Assembly: GCA_004356555.1 (NCBI GenBank)
Contig: SMWY01000012.1
Span: 1-20,165 of the forward strand
Source of the DNA: Candidatus Dadabacteria bacterium
GTDB taxonomy: Bacteria; Desulfobacterota_D; UBA1144; Nemesobacterales; UBA2774
DNA: 20,165 bases
Direction: 5' to 3'
Below the pieces are notes generated by a model. The model was not told the origin of the DNA. It saw nothing but the letters and a program-made list of their open reading frames with translations, and made no database searches. The position numbers and the translations under genes were made by a program. Each line of letters starts with the position of its first letter. The first letter of the stretch is position 1. Below, piece after piece: positions 1 to 7,346 of this stretch.

Positions 1-726
1 AAAGACGAGATGGGTACAGAGGGATATGATGAGAACGGGATAATCCAGAAAGCGATCAGGGAAATAAAAAAGAAAGTAGAAGATATTATAGTAATAACCG
101 ACGTCTGTATGTGTGAATACACCAGCCATGGTCACTGTGGGATTATAAGAGATGGTGATGTGGATAACGATGAGACTCTCCAATATTTAGCCAGGATGTC
201 GCTATCTCATGCACAGGCCGGGGCCGATATGGTAGCGCCTTCTGATATGATGGACGGTCGCGTAGGCGTTATAAGAGACGAACTGGATGCTAACGGTTTT
301 AGTAGTATTGCTATTATGTCATATGCAGCAAAATATGCCTCAGCTTTTTACGGGCCTTTCAGAGAAGCTGCGGAGTCGCCACCTCAGTTTGGCGATAGGC
401 GTAGTTATCAGATGGACCCTCCAAACGTGAGAGAGGCTCTCAGGGAAATAGAGCTTGATATTGAAGAAGGGGCCGATATTGTGATGGTAAAGCCCGCTTT
501 GGCGTATTTGGATGTAATAAGAGCCGCTAGGGAAGGATTTGATCATCCAATAGCTGCATACAACGTAAGCGGAGAGTACTCAATGGTTAAGGCTGCAGGC
601 AAGCTTGGATGGATTGACGAAGAGCTTGTTATGATGGAAGTGCTTACGAGTATAAAACGCGCGGGCGCTGATTTGATTCTAACATACTTCGCAAAGGACG
701 CAGCAAAAGTCCTGTCGCGGAAATAG
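1..726 (+). CDS. hemB: delta-aminolevulinic acid dehydratase (porphobilinogen synthase), 5'-truncated by window edge
   Basis: Condenses two 5-aminolevulinate molecules to porphobilinogen, the second common step of tetrapyrrole synthesis, in the cytosol. The reading frame is open from base 1. The first in-frame ATG (base 10) is internal, because the residues before it (KDE) continue the family alignment, so about a quarter to a third of the protein lies off the left edge. The two Schiff-base lysines are present: one in the AAKYASAF motif (codon at 331) and one in MVKPA (codon at 490). A DVCMCEY...HGHCG segment carries three cysteines (codons at 106, 112 and 136), the arrangement of the zinc-dependent class rather than the Asp-rich magnesium class. 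The gene ends with TAG and converges on the HAD gene 36 bp away. Haem and corrinoid both need this enzyme, and the nearby metH and sdh products use such cofactors. Identity is secure. Confidence 0.97.
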   Translation, partial: KDEMGTEGYDENGIIQKAIREIKKKVEDIIVITDVCMCEYTSHGHCGIIRDGDVDNDETLQYLARMSLSHAQAGADMVAPSDMMDGRVGVIRDELDANGFSSIAIMSYAAKYASAFYGPFREAAESPPQFGDRRSYQMDPPNVREALREIELDIEEGADIVMVKPALAYLDVIRAAREGFDHPIAAYNVSGEYSMVKAAGKLGWIDEELVMMEVLTSIKRAGADLILTYFAKDAAKVLSRK

Positions 727-762
727 ACTAATACTAGTCCACTTCAATATTTTCTCAGGGTG

Positions 763-1476
763 TTAAGAATTATCTAAAAATTTATGGATTTCCTTCAGGG
801 CGCTAATCCTGTGCTGATCTCCGATTGATTCATACTCGTCTTCTCTGTCCAACAATAAAGCTTTAATCCCGAGCGCCCTTGCACCGTGGAAGTCGTTATG
901 AATGTGGTCTCCTATGTGTAGGCACTCATTTGGATCTGCATTCATCTCCTTAAGCGCCAGGTGAAATATATTGGGGTCAGGTTTTGCATAGCCGGCTTCA
1001 CTTGAGATCACGAAAGTCTCAAAGTACTCGTGTATCTCTAAATTTTTCATTACATCGTATACTCTGGAGTCGAAATTAGATATGATGCCGAGATTGTAGT
1101 TATTTTTTTTAAGGGTTTTTAGTACATCTTTAGTTTCAGGGAAAATTGCCCAGGCGTCGCTTCTAAAGACTTCAAAGAGTTCATCAAAATGTGCGTCAAA
1201 TTCCTTAAACATTCCTATGTCTTCGTACACATTCTCTACGATATCTCTCCAGTAATTTTTCTCGAGAACTTTCCTTTCATCATCAGATACACCACCGAAG
1301 GCCAGGGGCGGAGCGGATTTAAAAGCTTTTGAGAAAGCTTTTCTTAGATGATCCGGGTGTGGGTCTCCACCGTATTTCTTAGCTACCGAAGCATAAGTAT
1401 TCCCTAAACCCCGTTCAATATAAAACAGCGTGTCTGCGGCATCGAAAAATATTGTTTTGATATTACCGTTTTTCAT
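763..1476 (-). CDS. HAD-superfamily hydrolase, DREG-2/HDHD3-like
   Basis: A 237-residue phosphatase-like protein of the haloacid dehalogenase superfamily; the substrate is unknown. All four HAD motifs are recognisable: motif I FFDAADTLF near the N-terminus, motif II IISNFDSR, motif III lysine in GYAKPDPNIF, and motif IV GDHIHNDFHGA with its two aspartates. In motif I the usual DxD is replaced: the nucleophile Asp is kept, but the second Asp (+2, general acid/base) is Ala and an Asp sits at +3. This resembles the DREG-2/HDHD3 group (DAVGTL, DVKDTL), whose activity is poorly defined. The frame stays open upstream to 1749, but those extra 91 residues do not look HAD-like and overlap the divergent receiver gene. 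The Met right before KNGNIKTIFFD (start at 1476) gives a normal HAD N-terminus. A weak AGAG lies about 9 bases upstream. Confidence 0.88.
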   Translation of the reverse strand: MKNGNIKTIFFDAADTLFYIERGLGNTYASVAKKYGGDPHPDHLRKAFSKAFKSAPPLAFGGVSDDERKVLEKNYWRDIVENVYEDIGMFKEFDAHFDELFEVFRSDAWAIFPETKDVLKTLKKNNYNLGIISNFDSRVYDVMKNLEIHEYFETFVISSEAGYAKPDPNIFHLALKEMNADPNECLHIGDHIHNDFHGARALGIKALLLDREDEYESIGDQHRISALKEIHKFLDNS

Positions 1477-1489
1477 TATCGAATTCTCT

Positions 1490-1518
1490 TTGTGGATAGG
1501 AATGCTTTGATATATACT
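1490..1518 (+). promoter_or_regulatory. possible sigma70-type promoter of the receiver-like gene
   Basis: TTGTGG (1490-1495), a 17-base spacer and TATACT (1513-1518) lie just upstream of the ribosome binding site AGGAG (1531-1535). The -10 matches 5 of 6 consensus bases; the -35 matches only 3. The site would give a leader of about 20 bases. It lies in the 67-bp divergent gap with the HAD gene. Weak support. Confidence 0.3.
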
Positions 1519-1543
1519 TACTTTTTCAAAAGGAGTAGAATAT

Positions 1544-1921
1544 ATGGCTGACGTCAAGCGTTCAAGGGTTGTTGCAGTACTTGATGATATGTTCTTCTCA
1601 TCAAAGATAAAGGAAGCTGCAAAATCGACCGGCGTTAATGTAGAGATTCTCAAAAATACTAATGGCATAATTGAAGCTTTAACGAGTTCTCCCCCTTCCC
1701 TTATTATTGTCGATCTGAACTTCAAGAAGTTAATCCCGCTTGAGTTCATTAGAGAGCTTAAATCTTCTGCGGACCTAAAAAATGTCCCTACCCTTGGTTA
1801 CCTCCCTCATGTTGAGCGAGAGCTAAAGAAAGAGGCGATCAAAGCCGGATATGATTTTGTTATGCCGAGATCTAGGTTTGTGAGGGAGATAAGAGATATT
1901 TTGAATAAAGGCTCTTATTAA
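1544..1921 (+). CDS. stand-alone degenerate response-regulator receiver domain
   Basis: A 125-residue single-domain protein with CheY-like receiver layout and no output domain. The N-terminal strand ends in the acidic pair D14-D15, and strand 3 ends in the potential phosphoacceptor D57 (LIIVDLN). Further on, PTLGYLP replaces the usual strand-4 motif, so the conserved Thr/Ser position appears to be Leu. GYDFVMPRSRF sits where receivers have Gly-(A/Y)-Asp-x-x-x-Lys-Pro, so the conserved Lys appears to be Met107. Losing both switch residues suggests a pseudo-receiver or one that signals without classical phosphotransfer. The start is well supported by AGGAG 8 bases upstream (1531-1535). It is divergent from the HAD gene and convergent with metH; no histidine kinase is in the window. 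Fold assignment is fairly sure; the regulatory partner is unknown. Confidence 0.75.
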   Translation: MADVKRSRVVAVLDDMFFSSKIKEAAKSTGVNVEILKNTNGIIEALTSSPPSLIIVDLNFKKLIPLEFIRELKSSADLKNVPTLGYLPHVERELKKEAIKAGYDFVMPRSRFVREIRDILNKGSY

Positions 1922-2044
1922 TTTTCCATATTTATGATATTTGAATACATAATTTTATTTTGTCTGAGGATAGGCCAACCAGGCTTGGAGTGAAGTATCT
2001 ATGGAAATTTGTAAACCTTCTTAGTATGTGGAAATTATTGTATA

Positions 2045-5000
2045 TTAGCCAACCGCTTGCTTGTTACTAGATGAGTCGTATCCCAAATTAGGTCTCAGCC
2101 ACTTCTCAGCTTCTTCAACTGATATCCCCTTACGCTTGGCGTAATCCTCTACTTGGTCTCTATTAATTTGTCCTACATGGAAGTATTTTGAGTCCGGGTG
2201 AGGGAAATAAAGTCCCGCTACAGAGCTTGGGGGATAAATTGCATAATTTTCAGTGAGTTCTGTCCCTATATTCTTCTCCGCATCAAGCAACCGCCAGAGT
2301 TCTGCCTTTTCGGTATGATCGGGGCATGCCGGATAACCCGGGGCGGGTCTTATGCCTCTGTATTTTTCTTTAATCAGATCAGCCGGGGATAATTTTTCTT
2401 CTTTACCGTATCCCCAGTTCTCGCGGGCCTTTTTGTGCATCATCTCGGCCAGGGCTTCGGCGATACGGTCTCCAAGGGCTTTAACCATTATGGCTGAGTA
2501 ATCATCATTATTTTCTTTGAATGTCTCTGAAAACTCTTCTACCTCTTCTCCTGCAGTTACAACAAACCCACCTATATAATCTTCTCTGCCCGATTCTTTT
2601 GGCGCTACAAAGTCGGAAAGCCCGAGATAAGTTTCATTCTTTCCTTTGTCCTTTTGCTGACGGAGTGTATAGAATTTTGAAATTGCTTTTTTACGAGAAT
2701 TGTCTGAATATATTTCTATGTCGTCGCCTGAGCTATTAGCCGGCCAAAAAGATAAAACAGCTCTTGGTCTAAAGCGCTTTTCCTTTACGATTTGATTGAG
2801 TAAATCCTGAGCATCTTCAAAAAGAATCTTTGCCTGCTTGCCCCACTTCTTGTGCTCGAATATTTTAGGGTACACACCTTTTAGTTCCCATACCCAAAAT
2901 AGTGGTGACCAGTCGATAAAGGGGATGATTTCTTCTACAGGTATTTCAATTATTTCAGTTCCTAGTTTCTCCGGAACGTCGATTCGAATTTTCCCCCAAT
3001 CACTCCCGAGTCCCTTTGAGCGGGCTTCTTTAATCGGCAAGTAATTCGTTTTCTGCTGAGTGGCAGAGTGGAGTTTCCGTAGCTCCTCGTGTTTGGCCTC
3101 TAGCTCATTTGCAATCTTCTCATATTTTTCAGGGTTTAATAGGTCGTTACAAACATTTACCACCAGCGAAGCGTCTTGCACGTGACTCACAACGCCGCTG
3201 TATGCAGGGGCTATCTTTATTGCTGTGTGCGCTTTACTCGTCGTAGCTCCTCCGATCAATAGCGGGGTCTTAAACCCTTGTCTCTCCATCTCAGAGGCAT
3301 TATAGATCATTTCGTCAAGTGACGGTGTTATCAGTCCGCTAAGGCCGATTATATTGGCATCTAAATCCTTTGCAGTTTTTAAAATATTGTCGCATGCTAC
3401 CATGACACCCAGATCTATAACCTCGTAGTTGTTGCAGCCAAGCACTACGCCTACAATATTTTTTCCGATATCGTGAACATCCCCCTTAACAGTAGCTATT
3501 ACAAACTTGCCCTTAACCTGCCCTCCCCCGGACCTAGCCTTTTCAGCTTCCATATAAGGCTCGAGATATGCAACGGCTTTTTTCATTACACGCGCACTCT
3601 TAACTACCTGAGGCAAAAACATCTTCCCCTCGCCAAAGAGCTTTCCTACTACCTTCATGCCGCTCATTAAAGGCCCTTCTATTACATCAAGGGATTTATC
3701 GTGTTTCTGGCGCGCTTCTTCTGTATCCTCGTCAATATAATCCACTATACCCTTTACAAGTGCGTGAGATAGCCGTTCATCAACTGTGCCCTCCCGCCAT
3801 TTTTCTTTATCTTTTTCTTTTGTTTTTTCTGTTCCCCTAACCTGCTCCGCATAGTTGACAAGAGCTTCGGTTGCCTCAGGATTACGGTTGAGCAGTACGT
3901 CTTCTACTTTCCTAAGGAGTTCTTTGTCTATATTCTCATATACTTCAAGCATCCCGGCATTCACAATAGCCATATCGAGTCCCGCTTTAATAGCGTGGTA
4001 CAAAAAGGCGCTGTGCATAGCTTCTCTGACGACATTATTTCCCCGGAATGAAAAGGAAACATTACTTATCCCTCCACTGGTCTTAGCTCCAGGACATACT
4101 TTTTTAATCTCCCTTAGTGCTTCAATAAAATCCACGGCGTAGTTATTGTGTTCTTCAATACCCGTGGCTACAGTAAGTACGTTAGGGTCAAAGATAATGT
4201 CATTTGGGTCCATACCGACTTTCTCTGTAAGGAGCTTATAGGCGCGCTCACATATGCGTACTTTATCCTCTTTAGTGGCAGCCTGTCCTTTTTCGTCAAA
4301 CGCCATTACCACAGCTGAAGCGCCGTAGCGCTTTACCTTCTCAGCTTGCTCTAAAAATTTTTGCTCCCCCTCTTTTAAGCTTATAGAGTTTACGATTCCT
4401 TTGCCTTGTATACATTTGAGCCCCTCTTCTATTACTGTGAACTTGGAGCTGTCTATCATAATCGGAACACGTGAAATATCCGGTTCTGATCCAACTAAGT
4501 TCAAAAACCTCCTCATGCACGCCTCACCATCCAAAAGCGCTTCATCGAAGTTTATATCAATGATGTTAGCCCCGTTTTCTACCTGCTGTTTAGCAACACT
4601 GAGCGCAGTGTCAAAATCGTCCTCTTTAATAAGTTTCGAAAACCGGGGTGAGCCGGTTACGTTTGTGCGCTCGCCAACCATAAGAAAAGGTGAGTCCTCA
4701 GCGAAGTTTAGAGCTTCAAGGCCGCTTAGCCTGGTTGCTTGAGTTAATGTTGGAATAGTTCTTGGTGTTAAACCCTTAATTTTTTTTACTAATGCCCCAA
4801 TATGATCGGGTGTGGTTCCGCAGCATCCACCTACAATATTTAAAAAACCGCTTTGGGCAAATTCCTCTAGAAACCCTGAAGTGTCTTCGGGAGTCTCGTC
4901 ATATCCGGTTTCGCTAAGTGGATTGGGCAATCCGGCGTTTGGATAACAGCTGATGTAACAGTCGGCTATTTTAGATAGTTCTTCTATGTAGGGGCGCATT

Positions 5001-5770
5001 TCCTGTGCCCCTAGTGCGCAGTTAATTCCTACACTCAAAGGTTTTGCGTGCCTTACGGAGTTCCAGAACGCTTCTATAGTCTGTCCCGAGAGCGTGCGTC
5101 CCGAAGCATCCGTTATAGTTACCGAAAGCATGAGTGGTAGTTGAGCGGGATGTTCGTCAAGGAAGTTTTTAATACCGTATATCGCAGCTTTAAGGTTTAA
5201 GGTGTCAAAAGTGGTTTCCGCTAAAATTATATCTACTCCGCCTTCTACGAGCCACTTTACCTGCTCGTAGTATGTCTCTACAAGCTCATCAAATGTGACG
5301 CCTCTGTAAGCGGGATCATTTACGTCGGGAGAAAGAGAGGCGGTCTTATTTGTTGGTCCGAGCGCCCCAGCTACAAAACATTTTCTGTCCGGATTTTCGG
5401 ACATAAACTCATCAACTGCAATTCTCGCAACTTGCGCTGCCGCTTTGTTGAGTTCAGGAATTATATGCTGTAGTTCGTAGTCTGATTGGGACAGTTTATT
5501 GGCGTTGAACGTGTTAGTTTCAATAATATCAGCCCCAGCTTCTAAATAGTTGCGGTGAATTTCTGTTATTATCTCAGGTCTTGTCAGGCATAGTAAGTCG
5601 TTATTTCCCTTGAGATCTATATGGTGATCCTTAAACTGCTCTCCACGGAAGTCCTCTTCTTCAAGCTTATAGTCCTGGATCATCGTTCCCATTGCGCCGT
5701 CTAGAAAAACAATACGTTCTTTGAGAAGTTTACTAATCAGATCATAAGACCGTGAGACAGGTTTTGTCAT
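2045..5770 (-). CDS. metH: cobalamin-dependent methionine synthase
   Basis: Transfers the methyl group of 5-methyltetrahydrofolate to homocysteine through methylcobalamin, in the cytosol. At 1241 residues it is full length (E. coli MetH is 1227). Domains in order: homocysteine domain (about 1-335) with zinc cysteines C251 and C316-C317 (GGCCGTTPDHI); pterin-binding domain (about 360-620, starting MVGERTN); B12 cap and B12-binding domain (about 660-880), where H766 in the DVHDIGK motif is the expected lower axial ligand; and C-terminal SAM-binding reactivation domain (about 910-1241) with RPAPGYPACPDH from R1141. The start at 5770 is the first Met before a standard N-terminus; the SD sequence in front of it is poor. 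gloB lies 54 bp upstream on the same strand, so co-transcription and translation from a gloB-driven message is plausible. I see no cobalamin or SAM riboswitch in front of the unit. Confidence 0.98.
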   Translation of the reverse strand: MTKPVSRSYDLISKLLKERIVFLDGAMGTMIQDYKLEEEDFRGEQFKDHHIDLKGNNDLLCLTRPEIITEIHRNYLEAGADIIETNTFNANKLSQSDYELQHIIPELNKAAAQVARIAVDEFMSENPDRKCFVAGALGPTNKTASLSPDVNDPAYRGVTFDELVETYYEQVKWLVEGGVDIILAETTFDTLNLKAAIYGIKNFLDEHPAQLPLMLSVTITDASGRTLSGQTIEAFWNSVRHAKPLSVGINCALGAQEMRPYIEELSKIADCYISCYPNAGLPNPLSETGYDETPEDTSGFLEEFAQSGFLNIVGGCCGTTPDHIGALVKKIKGLTPRTIPTLTQATRLSGLEALNFAEDSPFLMVGERTNVTGSPRFSKLIKEDDFDTALSVAKQQVENGANIIDINFDEALLDGEACMRRFLNLVGSEPDISRVPIMIDSSKFTVIEEGLKCIQGKGIVNSISLKEGEQKFLEQAEKVKRYGASAVVMAFDEKGQAATKEDKVRICERAYKLLTEKVGMDPNDIIFDPNVLTVATGIEEHNNYAVDFIEALREIKKVCPGAKTSGGISNVSFSFRGNNVVREAMHSAFLYHAIKAGLDMAIVNAGMLEVYENIDKELLRKVEDVLLNRNPEATEALVNYAEQVRGTEKTKEKDKEKWREGTVDERLSHALVKGIVDYIDEDTEEARQKHDKSLDVIEGPLMSGMKVVGKLFGEGKMFLPQVVKSARVMKKAVAYLEPYMEAEKARSGGGQVKGKFVIATVKGDVHDIGKNIVGVVLGCNNYEVIDLGVMVACDNILKTAKDLDANIIGLSGLITPSLDEMIYNASEMERQGFKTPLLIGGATTSKAHTAIKIAPAYSGVVSHVQDASLVVNVCNDLLNPEKYEKIANELEAKHEELRKLHSATQQKTNYLPIKEARSKGLGSDWGKIRIDVPEKLGTEIIEIPVEEIIPFIDWSPLFWVWELKGVYPKIFEHKKWGKQAKILFEDAQDLLNQIVKEKRFRPRAVLSFWPANSSGDDIEIYSDNSRKKAISKFYTLRQQKDKGKNETYLGLSDFVAPKESGREDYIGGFVVTAGEEVEEFSETFKENNDDYSAIMVKALGDRIAEALAEMMHKKARENWGYGKEEKLSPADLIKEKYRGIRPAPGYPACPDHTEKAELWRLLDAEKNIGTELTENYAIYPPSSVAGLYFPHPDSKYFHVGQINRDQVEDYAKRKGISVEEAEKWLRPNLGYDSSSNKQAVG

Positions 5771-5824
5771 ATTGTATTTTACCAGACTATGATTTGTTAT
5801 TATTAATATTAAAACAATTCGGGA

Positions 5825-6643
5825 TTAATAAGTCCACTCATTTCTGAGCTCGCGAAGCTCTTTAAAAACTGAACCGGAATCGGCAGTTTCGAGTTCCGGA
5901 TTTCGCTTTTTAAGCTCACCGACCACCTCTTTTGCATCATAGCGCATAAAGGGGTTGTATTTTTTCTCCTCACCAATAGTAGTGGGAGGAGCTTCTTTGT
6001 TTTGAGATACAGCTTTTTCTATTTCATCAAGCTTCTTTTTGGCATCTTCATTCTCGGGTTCTATATCCAGTGCAAATTTTAAGTTGGCTTCTGCATAATC
6101 ATGCCCGACGAACATCCTGTAATGATCCGGAAGCTCTCTTAGTTTTGAAACACTTTGATATAGATCTTCGACTACACCTCTATGCCTGGTATTACCGCAC
6201 CCCGATAATAAGAGCGTGTCTCCTACGAATACATTGTTCCCCAAAATTAAAGATATATGCTCCGGACAGTGGCCGGGAGTATGTATAACTTTAATTTCCT
6301 GCTTCCCCACGGAGATAACGTCTCCATCATTTACTGTGCCGTATCTTGTGCCTATTAATTCCTCTCCCAATGGATGCACAAGCGCTTTAGATCTTAGAGA
6401 AAGGCTTACTTTTAATATTGGGTCATTCCCGCTGATGTGGTCAGGATGGCAGTGTGTGTTGATAACATATTTAACCATAAGCCCATTGTCTCTTATAAAA
6501 TTGAGAATTGTAATAGGATCAATAGGATCGATAACAGCACATTCTTTCGTTTCGGTGCACCAAACAATATAATTATAGTTATTGTCACTTTCTTCAATTC
6601 GCAATCTTGCAATTGCATATCCGGATTCGTTGTATATGTCCAT
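5825..6643 (-). CDS. gloB: glyoxalase II-like metallo-beta-lactamase-fold hydrolase
   Basis: A 272-residue metal-dependent thioester hydrolase, most likely hydroxyacylglutathione hydrolase-like (S-lactoylglutathione or a related thiol ester to lactate plus thiol). The binuclear metal site is complete: THCHPDH (H64, H66, D68, H69), H125 in HTPGH, D142 in FVGDT, and H181 in FVGHDY. The C-terminal third has the glyoxalase II substrate-binding signature (NLKFALDIEP, then PTTIGEEKKYNPFMR), which argues against a plain MBL protein and against the ETHE1 persulfide dioxygenase family, although GCGNTRH is somewhat ETHE1-like. The start is fixed by AGGAG at 6651-6655, 7 bases upstream. It is the first gene of a probable two-gene unit with metH. 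No glyoxalase I is nearby. The thiol cofactor used by this organism is not known from this window. Confidence 0.85.
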   Translation of the reverse strand: MDIYNESGYAIARLRIEESDNNYNYIVWCTETKECAVIDPIDPITILNFIRDNGLMVKYVINTHCHPDHISGNDPILKVSLSLRSKALVHPLGEELIGTRYGTVNDGDVISVGKQEIKVIHTPGHCPEHISLILGNNVFVGDTLLLSGCGNTRHRGVVEDLYQSVSKLRELPDHYRMFVGHDYAEANLKFALDIEPENEDAKKKLDEIEKAVSQNKEAPPTTIGEEKKYNPFMRYDAKEVVGELKKRNPELETADSGSVFKELRELRNEWTY

Positions 6644-6776
6644 TTGCTATCTCCTTTTTGTCTCTATCGTCTAATTACTTTTATGGACCCTTGTTAAATA
6701 AGATAGTTAGTATGCCATAAAATATTAAGATTATTCACCGTTTGCAGGTAAAATATATAGTCAATGCTAAATAAAC

Positions 6777-6781
6777 AAGGA
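6777..6781 (+). promoter_or_regulatory. ribosome binding site deciding the lipoprotein start
   Basis: AAGGA lies only 2 bases before the ATG at 6784 but 11 bases before the ATG at 6793. The second ATG is therefore the likelier start, and it also gives a normal short positively charged signal-peptide n-region. Confidence 0.5.
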
Positions 6782-6792
6782 AAATGTACTGT

Positions 6793-7257
6793 ATGAAAGA
6801 GATTAATACCAAAATTGAAAGAGCTTATATTATAATTCCTCTTTTGTTACTTCTTCTAATAGCAGGATGTAATAAAGATCCTGATTATATACCTGGACTT
6901 GGTATTCAGGGTTATAGGGCTCCTATTTCAAAGATTTTATTATCTCCTCTTGCCTATGACGGAGCTACTCTGGCGATTGAGGGGTTTGCCCGAGATTTTG
7001 CCGAAGAACCAGTAGATGGTTCAGACACTAGTGAAGATGTTACAACAACATTCAAATTGACCGATCTAAAGGGGAATTACATAATTATATTGCTGCCCGG
7101 ACAGTGGGAAATCGTTGAGAATGACTATCTTATTGTTGGCGGAATATATAGAAAGAACGGAAATGAACTTGAGGCGCAACAATTTGAAATAGTAGATTTT
7201 GAGAAAAAAGATGAAAAAGGCAGATATAAAGAAATAGAAAAAAGGGATGAATGGTAA
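6793..7257 (+). CDS. orphan lipoprotein, possibly OB-fold-like
   Basis: A 154-residue protein I do not recognise. It begins with a lipoprotein signal peptide: charged n-region (KEINTKIER), hydrophobic stretch (YIIIPLLLLLL) and lipobox IAGC, with the lipidated cysteine at residue 26. Asn rather than Asp follows that cysteine, which by the E. coli rule favours transport to the outer membrane. The mature part alternates short beta-like hydrophobic strands (GATLAIEGFARDF, TTFKLTDLKGNYIIILLPG, DYLIVGGIYRKNG), ending with a highly charged KKDEKGRYKEIEK tail. The pattern of short strands around a small-molecule or nucleic-acid barrel resembles OB-fold lipoproteins, but this is only a visual impression. 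It stands alone: divergent from gloB and separated from thrC by a promoter. An alternative start at 6784 adds three residues. Confidence 0.7.
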   Translation: MKEINTKIERAYIIIPLLLLLLIAGCNKDPDYIPGLGIQGYRAPISKILLSPLAYDGATLAIEGFARDFAEEPVDGSDTSEDVTTTFKLTDLKGNYIIILLPGQWEIVENDYLIVGGIYRKNGNELEAQQFEIVDFEKKDEKGRYKEIEKRDEW

Positions 7258-7283
7258 TCCCTAGAAATTAAGGGTTAAAGTCT

Positions 7284-7312
7284 TTGACAAGCCAATAGAT
7301 AAAGGGTATTTT
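7284..7312 (+). promoter_or_regulatory. sigma70-type promoter of thrC and the sulfur-carrier gene
   Basis: A perfect -35 TTGACA (7284-7289), a 17-base spacer and a -10 TATTTT (7307-7312, 4 of 6 matches). Transcription would start near 7319, about 28 bases before the thrC ATG. A 7-bp inverted repeat (CTAGAAA at 7261-7267 and TTTCTAG at 7310-7316) brackets it and overlaps the -10. Confidence 0.65.
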
Positions 7313-7346
7313 CTAGAATTTATTTAATCTTTTAACGAGGAGTTTT

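Noticed and set aside
1477..1749. N-terminal extension of the HAD reading frame
   Set aside because: Its 91 residues overlap the divergent receiver gene, which has a good SD and start, and they do not look like HAD sequence; the Met at 1476 precedes the normal family start.
4401..4742. Plus-strand open frames inside metH
   Set aside because: They are antisense shadows in a conserved gene, with no SD or recognisable protein pattern. The same holds for the plus-strand frames across dnaK, rpoH, sucC, gloB and the EF-G-like gene.
5794..5817. AT-rich palindrome-like stretch between gloB and metH
   Set aside because: The arms TTGTT/AACAA are short and the interior pairs poorly; it has no GC in the stem, so it is not called as a terminator or operator.
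6644..6792. Cobalamin or SAM riboswitch ahead of gloB-metH
   Set aside because: The leader is too short and AT-rich, and shows neither a B12-box-like conserved core nor a multi-stem layout.
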